Part shown: positions 53,272-63,483 of the stretch, in pieces | Layout of the letters: every line of letters starts with the position of its first letter | Numbering within the stretch: the stretch's first letter is position 1 | Source: Cryptomeria japonica | Taxonomy: Eukaryota; Streptophyta; Pinopsida; Cupressales; Cupressaceae | Length of the DNA: 64,000 nucleotides | Reading direction: 5' to 3' | Assembly (NCBI RefSeq): GCF_030272615.1 | Contig: NC_081414.1 | Coordinates: forward strand, 340,110,502 to 340,174,501 | Notes under the pieces: model-generated | What the model saw: the letters and a program-made list of their open reading frames with translations, nothing else | Told to the model about the DNA's origin: nothing | Databases searched by the model: none | Translations under genes and position numbers: made by a program

Positions 53272-56200
53272 TTATGTGCTCTTTTCAGCCTCTGCAGTTT
53301 GTTCAATAGGTTCTTCGGTTGCAACCTCTTCTGGCTCTTCAGGGATGCTCTCCAACTGCTCCGGATCATGGGTGGAATATTTAACTCCCCACTCATTATA
53401 TGTCTCTTCTGTCAGCCATGAAAAACTAATCACATCATTTTTAACTTTAGTCAACCTTTTCCAAGAATTTCTCAGTTTGTTGACTTCTGAGTTAAGAAAA
53501 CTATAATGTGATTTAATTCTTTCTATTTCCTGTATGGTTATAACAAAGAAAGAGGTATCATCTAGATCAATGATTCCCTTGACCCTTGCTGACAACTTGG
53601 CTTCTATCTCATTGAGCCATATTTGCTTATCTTTCAGCTGATCTGGATTGGCAAAAATTCCTGAGAGCAACTCAAAAACCTGATTAGTGTATTCCTTCTT
53701 GCATAGATTGACGTTCCTATCCACATTGTCTACATCTGCAGCCAATTGTATTAAAACTTTAGCAACATCAGAGGTAGATTTTATAATGGGATTGGCCCTT
53801 GCTTCATCACAGGAAACACACATGAACTCTAAATCTTGCTCCCTAGGCTTCCATCTGTCAAAAATGGGTGTCAAAATGGCCTTATCTCTCCTTAATTCAT
53901 TCCATATCTCCATGACCTTTCCTACACTATTGTGAAGCAGTGAGACATTTATAGTGTCTGCAAAACTGGAGATTGTGGCTTTTATTTTCTCCTCATACTT
54001 CCCCGCATAAAAAGCTTGCTTTAAGTTCTCCAATTCTTGGGGAGTTATCTCAATCATTTGGGAGATGGAAGGTGCAGGAGATGGTGGGAGCTCAATAATG
54101 GGGCTAGTAGGTGGAGGTCTTGTAGGAGAAGAGGCAATCATCAATGTTGAAGACTCACCTTGTTGGTGTTGTCCCATCAGCTGGCTCTGCAATTTGGCAA
54201 TGATGCTATCTTTGCCTCTTATCTCCTGCTTGGCACTATCATAGGCCTTCAAAACTGTTTCCAATTTAATCTGGAGGGCCTCCTTTTCTTTGGCTTCCTT
54301 TTCAGCCACTGCAACACTGAATTTGGCAGTCTCTAACATAGTGCTAGCAGCCTCTACTACCCCTGTGCTCTCTACTCTTTTAATCATCAATCCACCAAGG
54401 TGACTTGTCCCTGAGGTGTCTTTACCTTTCCTGTCCTCATTTCTTTTGAGGGACCAAATGACTAGTGCAGCATTGTCCTTACTGAATGTAACCCCTTCCA
54501 TGGGTTTAGTCTCTTTTCTTACTGCATCTAGCACCAGAGCATCAGCAATATTCCATTCTGGTAAAATGAGCACTCCAGCTTGTGCTACTGGATCCCTTCC
54601 CTGTTTAGGAGTGATGGTTTTGAATTCTTCCATCATCTCCTATTTTATTTCTTCCTCCACTGAGGCTGGATCTTTGTTGGGCTGCTCTGCCTTTCTTGTT
54701 TCACATCTAGCATTATATTTATCTATATGCTGTTTCCAGACAAATTGCATGAATTCTTCAGATGTGACAAAGTTATCATCAGCTAAAAAGGCACTAGTGG
54801 CCTTCTTTATCTCATGATCCCACTCCTGGCCTTTAAGTTCAGTAGAAGTGATGTCCATTTGTGCTTCAGTGGGCTCTTCTGGCATCCCTTCTTCCACTTC
54901 ATTATAAGTGTATGCAATCTCTCCCAAGCTGCCCAACTGCGAGAGGTATTCAGTTGCTGCTTGTTCATCTCCTATGTGGAGAGGGGATTGGGATGGGGAA
55001 TACAAGGGTGTATCTGATTGCACTTCCTTCCCCACCCTTTGCTTCTTTGGGCTATCTTGGATGTCAATGACATCTTGTACCTTCCTCTTTCCTTTGGATG
55101 AAGAGGGCTCCCCTGTTGTAGGCACCAGTACACTGTAACCTGCTTTCTTATATAGGGTGTAGTCACCAGGAGGGATTGCTTTAGTGGGAGTTGACTTGCC
55201 TAAAATCATCCTTGCCTTTTCAGGGTTACTCTTAATTACAGCTTCCCTCTTCTCCTTTAATGTTTGCATCACATCTTCAAAGTAAACAATCAAAAATTTT
55301 ATTTTTTCTTCCAATGGGAAGAAGCTAGACAATGGGTCATAGCTAGCATCAAACCGATGCACAAAATCCCAGGCTTTCTTGTAAGCCACCCTTTTTTCTT
55401 TCCTCAACTCCTATTCATCTAAATCAAATTCATTCCTGATGAGGTCTTCAGGAAAGTGGAATTGATGAGGCCTACCTCTGCATGCTACCTTCTTCCAGAA
55501 CACACCATTGTAGAAGTCCTCTGGATCAACACATCTGGACACTGCAATGGATAAACGGTAGGGTTTGAGGAAATCCTCAAAACAATTCCAGCCTCCCTTT
55601 GTAATTACAAATTGGTGGGCTATTGTAGCTGCAGGGAAAATAGTCCCTTTACCTCTGCCTGTTAGCTCTGCCTCTTGTAGGCCACCAATTTGTCTAAGGA
55701 TCTCAGCTATTCCCACTTTGAGAGGGACCTGGTAGGGTAACAAAAATGGGGTGCCTCTGAAACCAAAAACTCTGAAAACTGTGGAGACTGGATATAAGTA
55801 CATATCACCCCAGTTATGAACTATCTTGATGTTCTCTGCGAATTCTTTTGGCCTTAAGAATTCCAGAAGAACCTTGGGGACTCTTGGGTTATCAGAGCAA
55901 AGGAGAGTCCTTATTTTGGATGCAAAATATTTATCAAACTGTAGAAAACTAGCATCCTCTCTGTCCCATGACAACACAGTGCTCCATAGTTGTACTGGCA
56001 TCTTCTCTCCTTCCTTCTCTTTTACCAGGTCCATTCCACTGGCGAAATAATCACCACCTTTGAAGAGAAAAAGGTGCATCAAGAGTGAGTACCATCCGAA
56101 TGGCCTATCCACCTTCCCATTTTTTATTCCTATCAACCCTCCATGGATTGCATTGGCAATATAAGAAGCATAATCAAATGTGATAGCAAGAGAAGGATTC

Positions 56201-56907
56201 AAAATTTGAACAATCATTAATAAGTAATGGTTTGTCATATTTGATTCAGCATCCTCTCCTAGAACTTGGCAAAGTGCCCAATACATTCCTTTAGCCCTTA
56301 AGGTAAACATACTCAATGAAAAGGGCTCTTGTGTGTTGGGCCCTACAACTGCTAACCCTCCTATTTTTAGGAAAAGTTCTTTAAGAGGCCCATTCCTAAG
56401 ATGACTCCTCTGCGCACTGTACACTTGGGCTAATTGTGTGAAATTTATGGGTTCCAGGAAGTTTGTGAACTCATTGAGCCCAAACGCTGTTCTCAATTCC
56501 TCTGCATTAATTTCCACAAGGGTTTTCCCATTAACATCCCGGATGCATCTTGTAACTGAATCATAGTTCAATGCCATTTGGGTTAACAAATCTGTATCCA
56601 TGAACACCCCTGGGACCACCAACTTCCCGACATCTAGTTCCCAAATGCTATTTTGAGGAGCAGGAGAATTCCTCATCCCGAATCCGACTCTAAACAGCCC
56701 CAACCCAGACAGTCCAACCTATGGGTCTCTTAACCAATTACCTTTGTCATGTAATCCTTCTCCTATCTTCAGACGGGGAGCCCTGGGCACTAACTCTTTG
56801 GCCTTCGATGCCTGGTTAGTTGACAACGTCAACTGTTCTAAAAAGTCATCACATACACTTCTTTCTAAATAATCAACCTTGCCAGAAAATTCCCTTTTAG
56901 GAGCCAT
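53272..56907 (-). pseudogene. Orphan cargo gene, 1212-codon frame with three in-frame TAG codons
   Basis: From the ATG at 56907 (MAPKREFSGKVDYLERSVCD) one frame runs to a TAA-type end near 53272, broken only by TAG at 56719-56721, 55411-55413 and 54640-54642. There are no frameshifts. N-terminal domain (codons about 70-490): IWELDVGKLVVPGVFMDTDL, VEINAEELRTAFGL, FDYASYIANAIHGG, FGWYSLLMHLFLF. A basic patch KGKRKVQ and KKQRVGK is near codon 610. A Lys/Glu coil (about codons 815-880), a Pro-rich linker and a helical C-terminus end in an acidic tail. The domain looks like the plant transposon-associated type; the function is unknown. TAG context fits CAG to TAG, though read-through cannot be excluded. 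Confidence 0.7.
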
Positions 56908-57115
56908 TTGGAAGATGCAAGAAAATGAATATGCGAATGATTTTATCTAAAAACCACACAAAAATTGCTTCAAAACATGAGAGAACCTGATACTTGCTTG
57001 AAGGAAATTGCTTTGCAACTAAACCGCTTGCTCTGTTTTCGGAAAAGGATAACTCTACGTCTGCTTCTTCTGCAAAAATCCTTTTAAAAGATATCCTTAC
57101 TTGGTTGTTAGGAAA

Positions 57116-57355
57116 TCAAATGCTTATACTCTGAGCCTTAACTATAACATTGATTCCACATGCTTCGGTTGTCCCTTCAAAATCGAATTCATACGAGAAT
57201 TCATATTTTAGCTCCAACGGGTCGCAGCCTTCCTGCAAGTGTCTCACTGTTAATTTCATTTTTGATGGCTTTGTCTTTAGTCTGGGTCCCGTCTTTCTAT
57301 TGGCTACATAATACCACGCGGCATCCAACCATTGGCTTAGAAAATCCCTTCGCAT
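57116..57355 (-). CDS. Small ORF upstream of the orphan gene, uncertain
   Basis: 79 codons on the minus strand, ending GTTEACGINVIVKAQSISI. It has a plausible mixed composition (LKYEFSYEFDFEGTTEA) but matches nothing I know. It lies 208 bp upstream of the orphan ATG at 56907 and may be an upstream exon, an upstream ORF or chance. No splice signals were confirmed. Confidence 0.25.
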   Translation of the reverse strand: MRRDFLSQWLDAAWYYVANRKTGPRLKTKPSKMKLTVRHLQEGCDPLELKYEFSYEFDFEGTTEACGINVIVKAQSISI

Positions 57356-57444
57356 TCTATTTTGATACTGGCCGAATGTCTCCCTCTATACTGTGGCGGG
57401 CCCATATTTTTCCCTTTTTGCCATGTCATCATCATGACATGTGG

Positions 57445-58468
57445 ACGGCCCTCGTTAACTCTCGCTATTTCACGGCCTTAAGAAGTGAGCACCTCACCCT
57501 TGCGAAATAGCGCGGGCCGTTGGATCATCCTTCAAGTTGATCACCTTTTAATCCTTCGAAGAGGTCCTCAGGAATGGTGGGCCCGCTGAGTCATCACTAA
57601 CACCTGGCACCTAGTCACCTGCTATGCTGATTTGTCGCTCTGTCACTTGTCAGAAGAAGAACCATGGGGGGTCCCACTTTCATCTCAACAGGTCTGTCTC
57701 TTACGTCATCATCAAGACACGTGGACAGCTGATATTCATTCTCGCTATTTCGCAGGTTTAAAGGGTGAGCACTTTACCCTTGCGAAATAGCGCCGACCGT
57801 CAGATCATCTCTACAGTCGATCGGCATTTAACCCCTTGAGAAGGCTCTCAGAGATGGTGGGCCCACGGACACGTCATGGACACCTGGCGCCTTGTCACTT
57901 TCGGAGCTGACTTGTCAATTTCTCATTTGTCAAGCAGGAACCATAGGGACCCACAGTTTCCTTTTAGATCGCGTGTCATCAAGACACGTGGACGGTCCTT
58001 GTTCATTTTCGCTATTTTGCGGCCTTAAGAAGTGAGCATCTCACCCTTGCGAAATAGCGTGGGCCGTTAGATCATGTTTCAAGTTGCTCATCTTTTAACC
58101 CTTTTAAAGGCTCTCAGAAGTGGTGGGCCCATGGACACGCAATGGACACCTGGCGCCTTGTCATTTTCGGAGCTGACCTGTCAATTTCTCATTTGCTGGA
58201 AAGAGCCACGGGGTCTAAACAAATTGTTAAGAGTTGTCCCGGCCAGGTCATCTCTGGGGCCCACTTCGAACCTTTAATCCTAACCTGTTGACTGTAATGA
58301 CTCATGCCACATGCCACCTTTTAATACGCTAGAAGAAAACCACGGGGGCCCCACTTTCTTTGACAGCTACATCTTTTACTTCCTCCGTCATGACACATGG
58401 ACGGCTGACATTCATTCTCGCTATTTCGCGGCCTTAAAGGGGAAGCATTTTACCCTTGCGAAATAGCG
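57445..58468. repeat. Array of four strong hairpin repeats
   Basis: CGCTATTTCGC and GCGAAATAGCG form 10-11 bp stems at 57463-57512, 57743-57792, 58010-58059 and 58419-58468. Inner pairing is AAGGGT with ACCCTT, best in copy 2. Copy 1 has an extra outer pair ACGGCCC with GGGCCGT. Units are spaced 280, 267 and 409 bp. Each is preceded by ACACGTGGACGG or a variant, a G-box-like CACGTG in copies 2 and 3. The block also repeats GGTGGGCCCA and GACACCTGGCGCCTTGTCA. It lies upstream of the minus-strand orphan gene. Confidence 0.9.
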
Positions 58469-59402
58469 CCAACCGTCAGATCCTTTCTCAAGTTGATCGG
58501 CGTTTACTGGGCCCGACACTTTAGAATGAAATAATACAAGGCGAAGATTTTTCAAATAATCAATGTAACCGCCTAGGTAAATAACAAAAAAGGGGGGACA
58601 CTTCTTACGACCCCACAACCCATGACCTAAGTGAAATAAAGTAACGGCAAAATAGAAACCAGAGGGTTTAAAACAAAAAGATAAGGTCTAAACTTTAAAA
58701 AACCCTTAAACCCTCCAGGTTTAGAACAAAGCCGAAGCACTTGGGACTACACCCTATCCGAAAATTTTTAAAATACCACAGCCAATTATGGGAAAGAAGA
58801 ACCCAGTTTTAAAACAGTGATAACAACAACATCTCAGAAATGTGTTTGTGTCTGACAGAACCACATTTGTGTCATTTAAGCGCGTTTGTGAAGTATACTG
58901 GCACGTTTGTGTTCAGGATTGAAAACTTGCATAATTCAGCAAACAAGAACAGTCAGTTTCAGACTTACTGAGCTTCCTAGGTTATCTCTTCAGGTTTTCA
59001 TCTAGCATTCAACCTGTCTTTGGGTCTCACAAAGTCCATCATTGCTTTACACCTTGCATTACATTCACATTTGTCTAAACTTGAGTCAAAAGGTCACTTG
59101 CTTGTCCTCATCATACTTTGTCAACACACTACATACAACAACACTTTGCTAAGTGGTCCCTCATCAAGGTCTATTACCTTTGGGTCTCATTTGGTCTTAC
59201 TTAGACTCAAGGTCAACTTACCTCATCAAGAGAAACTATCATCTCTTTGGAATTCACACCTACTCTACTACATACATACTTGGTCTTACACTTTGGACAT
59301 TGCAAGTAAACCTCAAATTCATTTACATTCCATTCAACTCTTGGTCTTCCATACTCTTTCCATTTTCATCTAGTCTCACACATCTTGATCAATACCTAGT
59401 TC
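58469..59402 (+). other. Right flank of the foreign block and leader, part 2, of element H
   Basis: 58469-58820 is unassigned and could hold the outer end of the foreign block. 58838-58930 again carries the CGTTTGTGT-type phrases of the H leader. The remaining leader runs to the gag ATG at 59403. No gene was recognised. Confidence 0.5.
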
Positions 59403-61110
59403 ATGGTTGAAACCCGTTTACAAAAATCTAGGAGAGAAGCTAAAGAGGCTCAAGAGTCCAAAAACATGAGTTCTTATGAGTATGGCAATGATATCTTTTT
59501 CAATTCTAATCATACTACATTACCTGACATGGATGCCTATAGAAACATTCCAAATGTTGAGAACATGGATACTACAAACAACAACAATACACACAATGGA
59601 AATATGGACAACTTCTTCATACATTCAGCAGAAGTGGAAGACACCATTATGAATCCTCATTTCAATCGATTGGTTGAGGAAATAATGAGGAGATAGACAG
59701 TACTTTCTACAAGTGATGGCACAAAGTGGAGCCAAGATCCCTCATGATTTTGACATGTCTCAAATAATGGAAAATCGACCGTTGCAACAATCTCACTCCA
59801 ACATGGATCAAAGGAGACCTAATAGTGGAGGCAATAGAGGACCACATCTTGTGCCTGAATCACCTTCATCTTTGTTTCAAAAACCTGAGGTCCCATATAC
59901 ACATGGTCAAACATATGATACTCACCTTCGCAGACCATTATGGAGGTCTTATGCAGAAAAATATGCTCAAACACATACCAATGCTAAGGATCAACCACCA
60001 AAGCAATTGGATATCCAAAGGCATGATCAAAATTTGGACACAAGGAAACCCTGTGTCAAATTTGGGGGCAACACAATAGAACAAACTCATGACATGCCTA
60101 TAGAGTATGGTATACATGGACAAAGAAGATATTCCATTCCTCACCATGACTCCATACCAAGTGGTCCTTATACGCAACATCATTATAGGCCTCCTCCATA
60201 TGAACATGTGTATGATCAATATCATCCATATATACAACATGCTCCTCCTCCACCCAGTGGTTCAGGCATGGGGTATGGTCCAAGAAGTCGGTCTCCACCC
60301 AAGAACAATTTGGAACAACAAATCAAGGATTTACAAAAGAAAATGGAGGACATAAATAAACTAAAGCCTACTTACACAATGAGTGACATATGTCCTTATC
60401 CATTTGACAAAAGCATTCCAATGCCTCCATTTCCTACACACTTTGTGACACCTAAGTTTGATAAGTATAGAGGAAAAGGGGATCCTAAGGCACATATAAG
60501 ATAGTTTTTCACAGCTTGCATTGAGGTAGCAGCAGAAGAGACATATTTGATGAGATTATTCCCACAGAGCTTAGGTGATCAAGCTATGGAATGGTTCTCC
60601 CAATACTTGGTATTAAGTCATGGGGTGACTTAGCAGAGGCATTTATCCAACATTTCTCATACAACATAGAGACAGACATATCAGTCACTACTTTGTGTAA
60701 CACCAAGCAAAGGGATGGAGAGTCTTTTTCATCATTTTTACAAAGATGGAGGAATTTAGCCAGCTGATGCTCTTGTGAAATTCCACAGAAACAAATGGTA
60801 GAGATGTTCACCCAGAATGTTAACAAAGACATTGGTTATGACCTAAGAAAAGCTTGTTTGTCCACTTTTAAGGACATCATTGAAAAAGGCTTAGCAATAG
60901 AGAAGGTCCTAATTGAACAAGGAGTCATTAAGATATTCAAGGAAAACAAAGATGACTTTAAAGGAAAAGATAAGCCAAGATTTTGGAATAAAAATAAGAA
61001 CACAGTCAATGATGGTGTTGTGGATGCCAATATAGTGCGACCTAAAATTGTTTTTTCTAGATCAAGCTCTACAAACAATCAAGTGAATACTCAAACAACT
61101 TCCAGATCAT
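59403..61110 (+). pseudogene. Gag of Ty3 element H
   Basis: The ATG at 59403 starts MVETRLQKSRREAKEAQESK. A frameshift near 59693 leads to DRQYFLQVMAQSGAKIP. After a His/Pro/Tyr-rich linker the capsid domain begins MPPFPTHFVTPKFDKYRGKG and DPKAHIR, then TAG at the Gln of RQFF (60502-60504). FFTACIEVAAEETYLMRLFP and QSLGDQAMEWFSQ are classic Ty3 gag. Further frameshifts near 60600 and 60770 precede VEMFTQNVNKDIGYDLRKAC. A TGA ends the piece at 61110. No knuckle was found; RKNCHRLKN-type sequence near 61285 may replace it. Confidence 0.88.
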
Positions 61111-62520
61111 GAAGGACGTACACCCCATTGGGAGAACCACTTGAGTCAGTTTTCAAAAAGCTAGTGGCAAACAAGATAATCACAATTCCATATTTGCCTC
61201 CATATGAGCCAAAGGTTAAACCAAATTGGTGGAATGATGATGAATATTGTGAATTTCATAAGAGCAAGGGCCACAAGATAGGAAATTGCCATCGACTGAA
61301 GAACATCATACAAGATCTTATTGATAGAGGTGACATTGAGATCGAAGGACACTCATCCAATCAAGAACATGAGATGTTTAAGGAACCATTCCCAAAGCAT
61401 GACAAGGGAAAAGCTAAAGCCATAGATGACCAAACCAACTATACCAGAGCATCTTATAACTATGATTCAACTGTTAATCACATTTTAATGGACAATTATG
61501 TCTCTACCATTATCATCAAGGACAAAACGCCTGAGAATTCTACCCAAAGACCCAAGATTGTCCTAAAAGGCATTGGATCTTCTTCTGAACCTACCTCTGA
61601 ATGTAATGTCACAACCTGTCAAGGTAAATTCACTTTGCAAGGTGCTCCAACTAAAAACACTGCTTCCTCATCAACCAAACCTGAGTATGACCTTGTAGAA
61701 CAGTTAGGGAAGACACCCACACTCATTTCAATCCTTGAGCTCTTACGCATATCCCCTGCACATAAGGCCATTCTTGACAAAACTTTGAGAGACACTACTA
61801 TGCCTACTAATCTAAACGTGGACCAGTTTCAAGCCATGGTGGGATACCTTTCCATTCCACACTCCCTTACATTCACAGAAGCTAATGATGCCTCTGTAAG
61901 TTAGCCACATAATGTACCATTACACATTGAAGCCTTCATACACAAAAATTGAATAAAACAAGTCCTGATAGATGGAGGAGCAGGTCTAAACATTTGTACA
62001 TTGAGCACTATTAAACAATTGGGATATTCTGAAAAAGTTGTGAATGCTACAAACAAAATTACCATCAAGGCATATGATGATGAAGAGTGTTCATCCAAAG
62101 GCACAGTTACCTTACCTCTCAGAGTTGGACCAGTTACAAAGGATGTAATTTGTCAAGTCCTAGACCTAGATCTCACATACAATATATTACTAGGACATCC
62201 TTGGATTCATGAAATGAACATAGTCCCATCTACATATCATCAATGTATCAAGTTCCCACATAATGGAGTTTAAGTGACCATCAAAGGCGATCCAAATCCA
62301 TTCATATATTGCAACAATCTACGACATAGATCAGAAATAACAATACCAATCAATCGAGAAGTTGTTCCATCTTCAGCATATGTGGATCCAGAATCATTGA
62401 ACGCTTCTACATCAAAACAAGCAGAGATCAAAGAAAAGATCAAGATTAAAGACCTGGGATGTGGTGAGTATATATTTCATGTTGATCAACTCCCACTATC
62501 TCCTAAGGTATTCAGTCAAT
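61111..62520 (+). pseudogene. Gag C-terminus and protease of Ty3 element H
   Basis: It opens RTYTPLGEPLESVFKKLVAN (about 61119-61178), a conserved linker of plant Ty3 elements, then a knuckle-like CEFHKSKGHKIGNCHRLKN (CX3... HX4C at about 61249-61305). The pre-protease linker EYDLVEQLGKTPTLISILEL follows. The protease reads VLIDGGAGLNICTLSTIKQL (about 61966-62025; DGG in place of DSG, a variant seen in this group), then YNILLGHPWIHEMNIVPSTY. Stops at 61902, 61950 and 62271 disable it. Confidence 0.88.
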
Positions 62521-63339
62521 AGGAACAATCTATAAATAATTTTCAAGGAATTGGATGTGAACCACCTAGTGTTGTGGCTACTAAGTTTGAATGCAAATCT
62601 CCTCTAGTGGTGCAAGCAACTCTTGATATCAATAGTCCTAAGAGTGGATCCAACAAAGAATCTATTGAGTGTATCGCCAACCCTCTTGAGAAATCACATA
62701 GCTTTACCATTTCATCCACTCATTCTATTTCCACTCCACTCCTAGACTTGGATCAACAAGAATTAGAAAATCCCTTACTAATTAGGGATAAAAAATCAAG
62801 CTTTGAAAAGAAAAATCTAAAAGTCAAAAATAAAGAGAAGTCCTTTAGTCCAAATCAAAATAAAAAGCTACTGGACTCTGCAAAAATCAAAGTCAAAAGT
62901 TCTACAATTTCAAGTAAAAAATAACTGGGGGCAAAAGTTCTACAATTTCAAGTAAAAAAGAACACTTGTTGATCCTAAGTCTCCATCATGCTATCCTACT
63001 TTCACTTCTTTTCACAGTCATAAGCCTTCATAACTCATCCACTTGTTCCACACATCCATCCCCTTTTGGCGATACATCATGGATCTTTAATGGAGCTTCC
63101 TTGAAGGACTTTGTTATCAGGGATGCCCAAACTTCTTCAGGTGACACGCATACGGGCCTATGTAGTCCAAACACTAGTAATTCTATCTCAGTTTCTTCAT
63201 CAAGGAAGACAGTCACTCAAGATACACATCATTCAGTCAAGGAACATTGCAGTTACAATCACACAATAAAGCCTCACACATTCGAGGTGGGTAACTTAAT
63301 TCTCAGAGAAAATCCTAAAAATCAGCAAGACAGAAAAGA
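62521..63339 (+). other. Unique segment replacing RT, RNase H and integrase core in H
   Basis: An open stretch 62574-62924 encodes a Ser/Lys-rich sequence (EKKNLKVKNKEKSFSPNQNK) without known motifs. SSTISSKK-coding sequence is duplicated at about 62896-62923 and 62932-62960. No RT, RNase H or integrase core motif is present in any frame between the protease and the tail at 63340. Confidence 0.7.
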
Positions 63340-63483
63340 AGGGAAAGTTTGAACCAAACTGGCTTGGTCCTTACATCATCACAATAGCATATGGATCTGG
63401 TGCATATCAGCTCTCAACCATAGAGGGTGAACCTTTGGAGGATCCTATCAACAACATGCACCTTCGCAAGTTTTACACATAGC
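63340..63483 (+). pseudogene. C-terminal integrase tail of element H
   Basis: KGKFEPNWLGPYIITIAYGS, GAYQLSTIEGEPL and DPINNMHLRKFYT then TAG. It aligns position for position with the end of the G integrase (GKFSPNWLGPYIV...INAMHLRRYYA, 42917-43063). It is preceded by VGNLILRENPKNQQ-like sequence that matches the usual GD.VL....R. block. Only this tail remains of pol downstream of the protease. Confidence 0.88.

Noticed and set aside
10423-62520. Reassignment of TAG to an amino acid
   Set aside because: TAG occurs at both Trp and Gln positions, TGA and TAA also interrupt frames, and catalytic residues are lost too. Methylation-driven decay explains this better.
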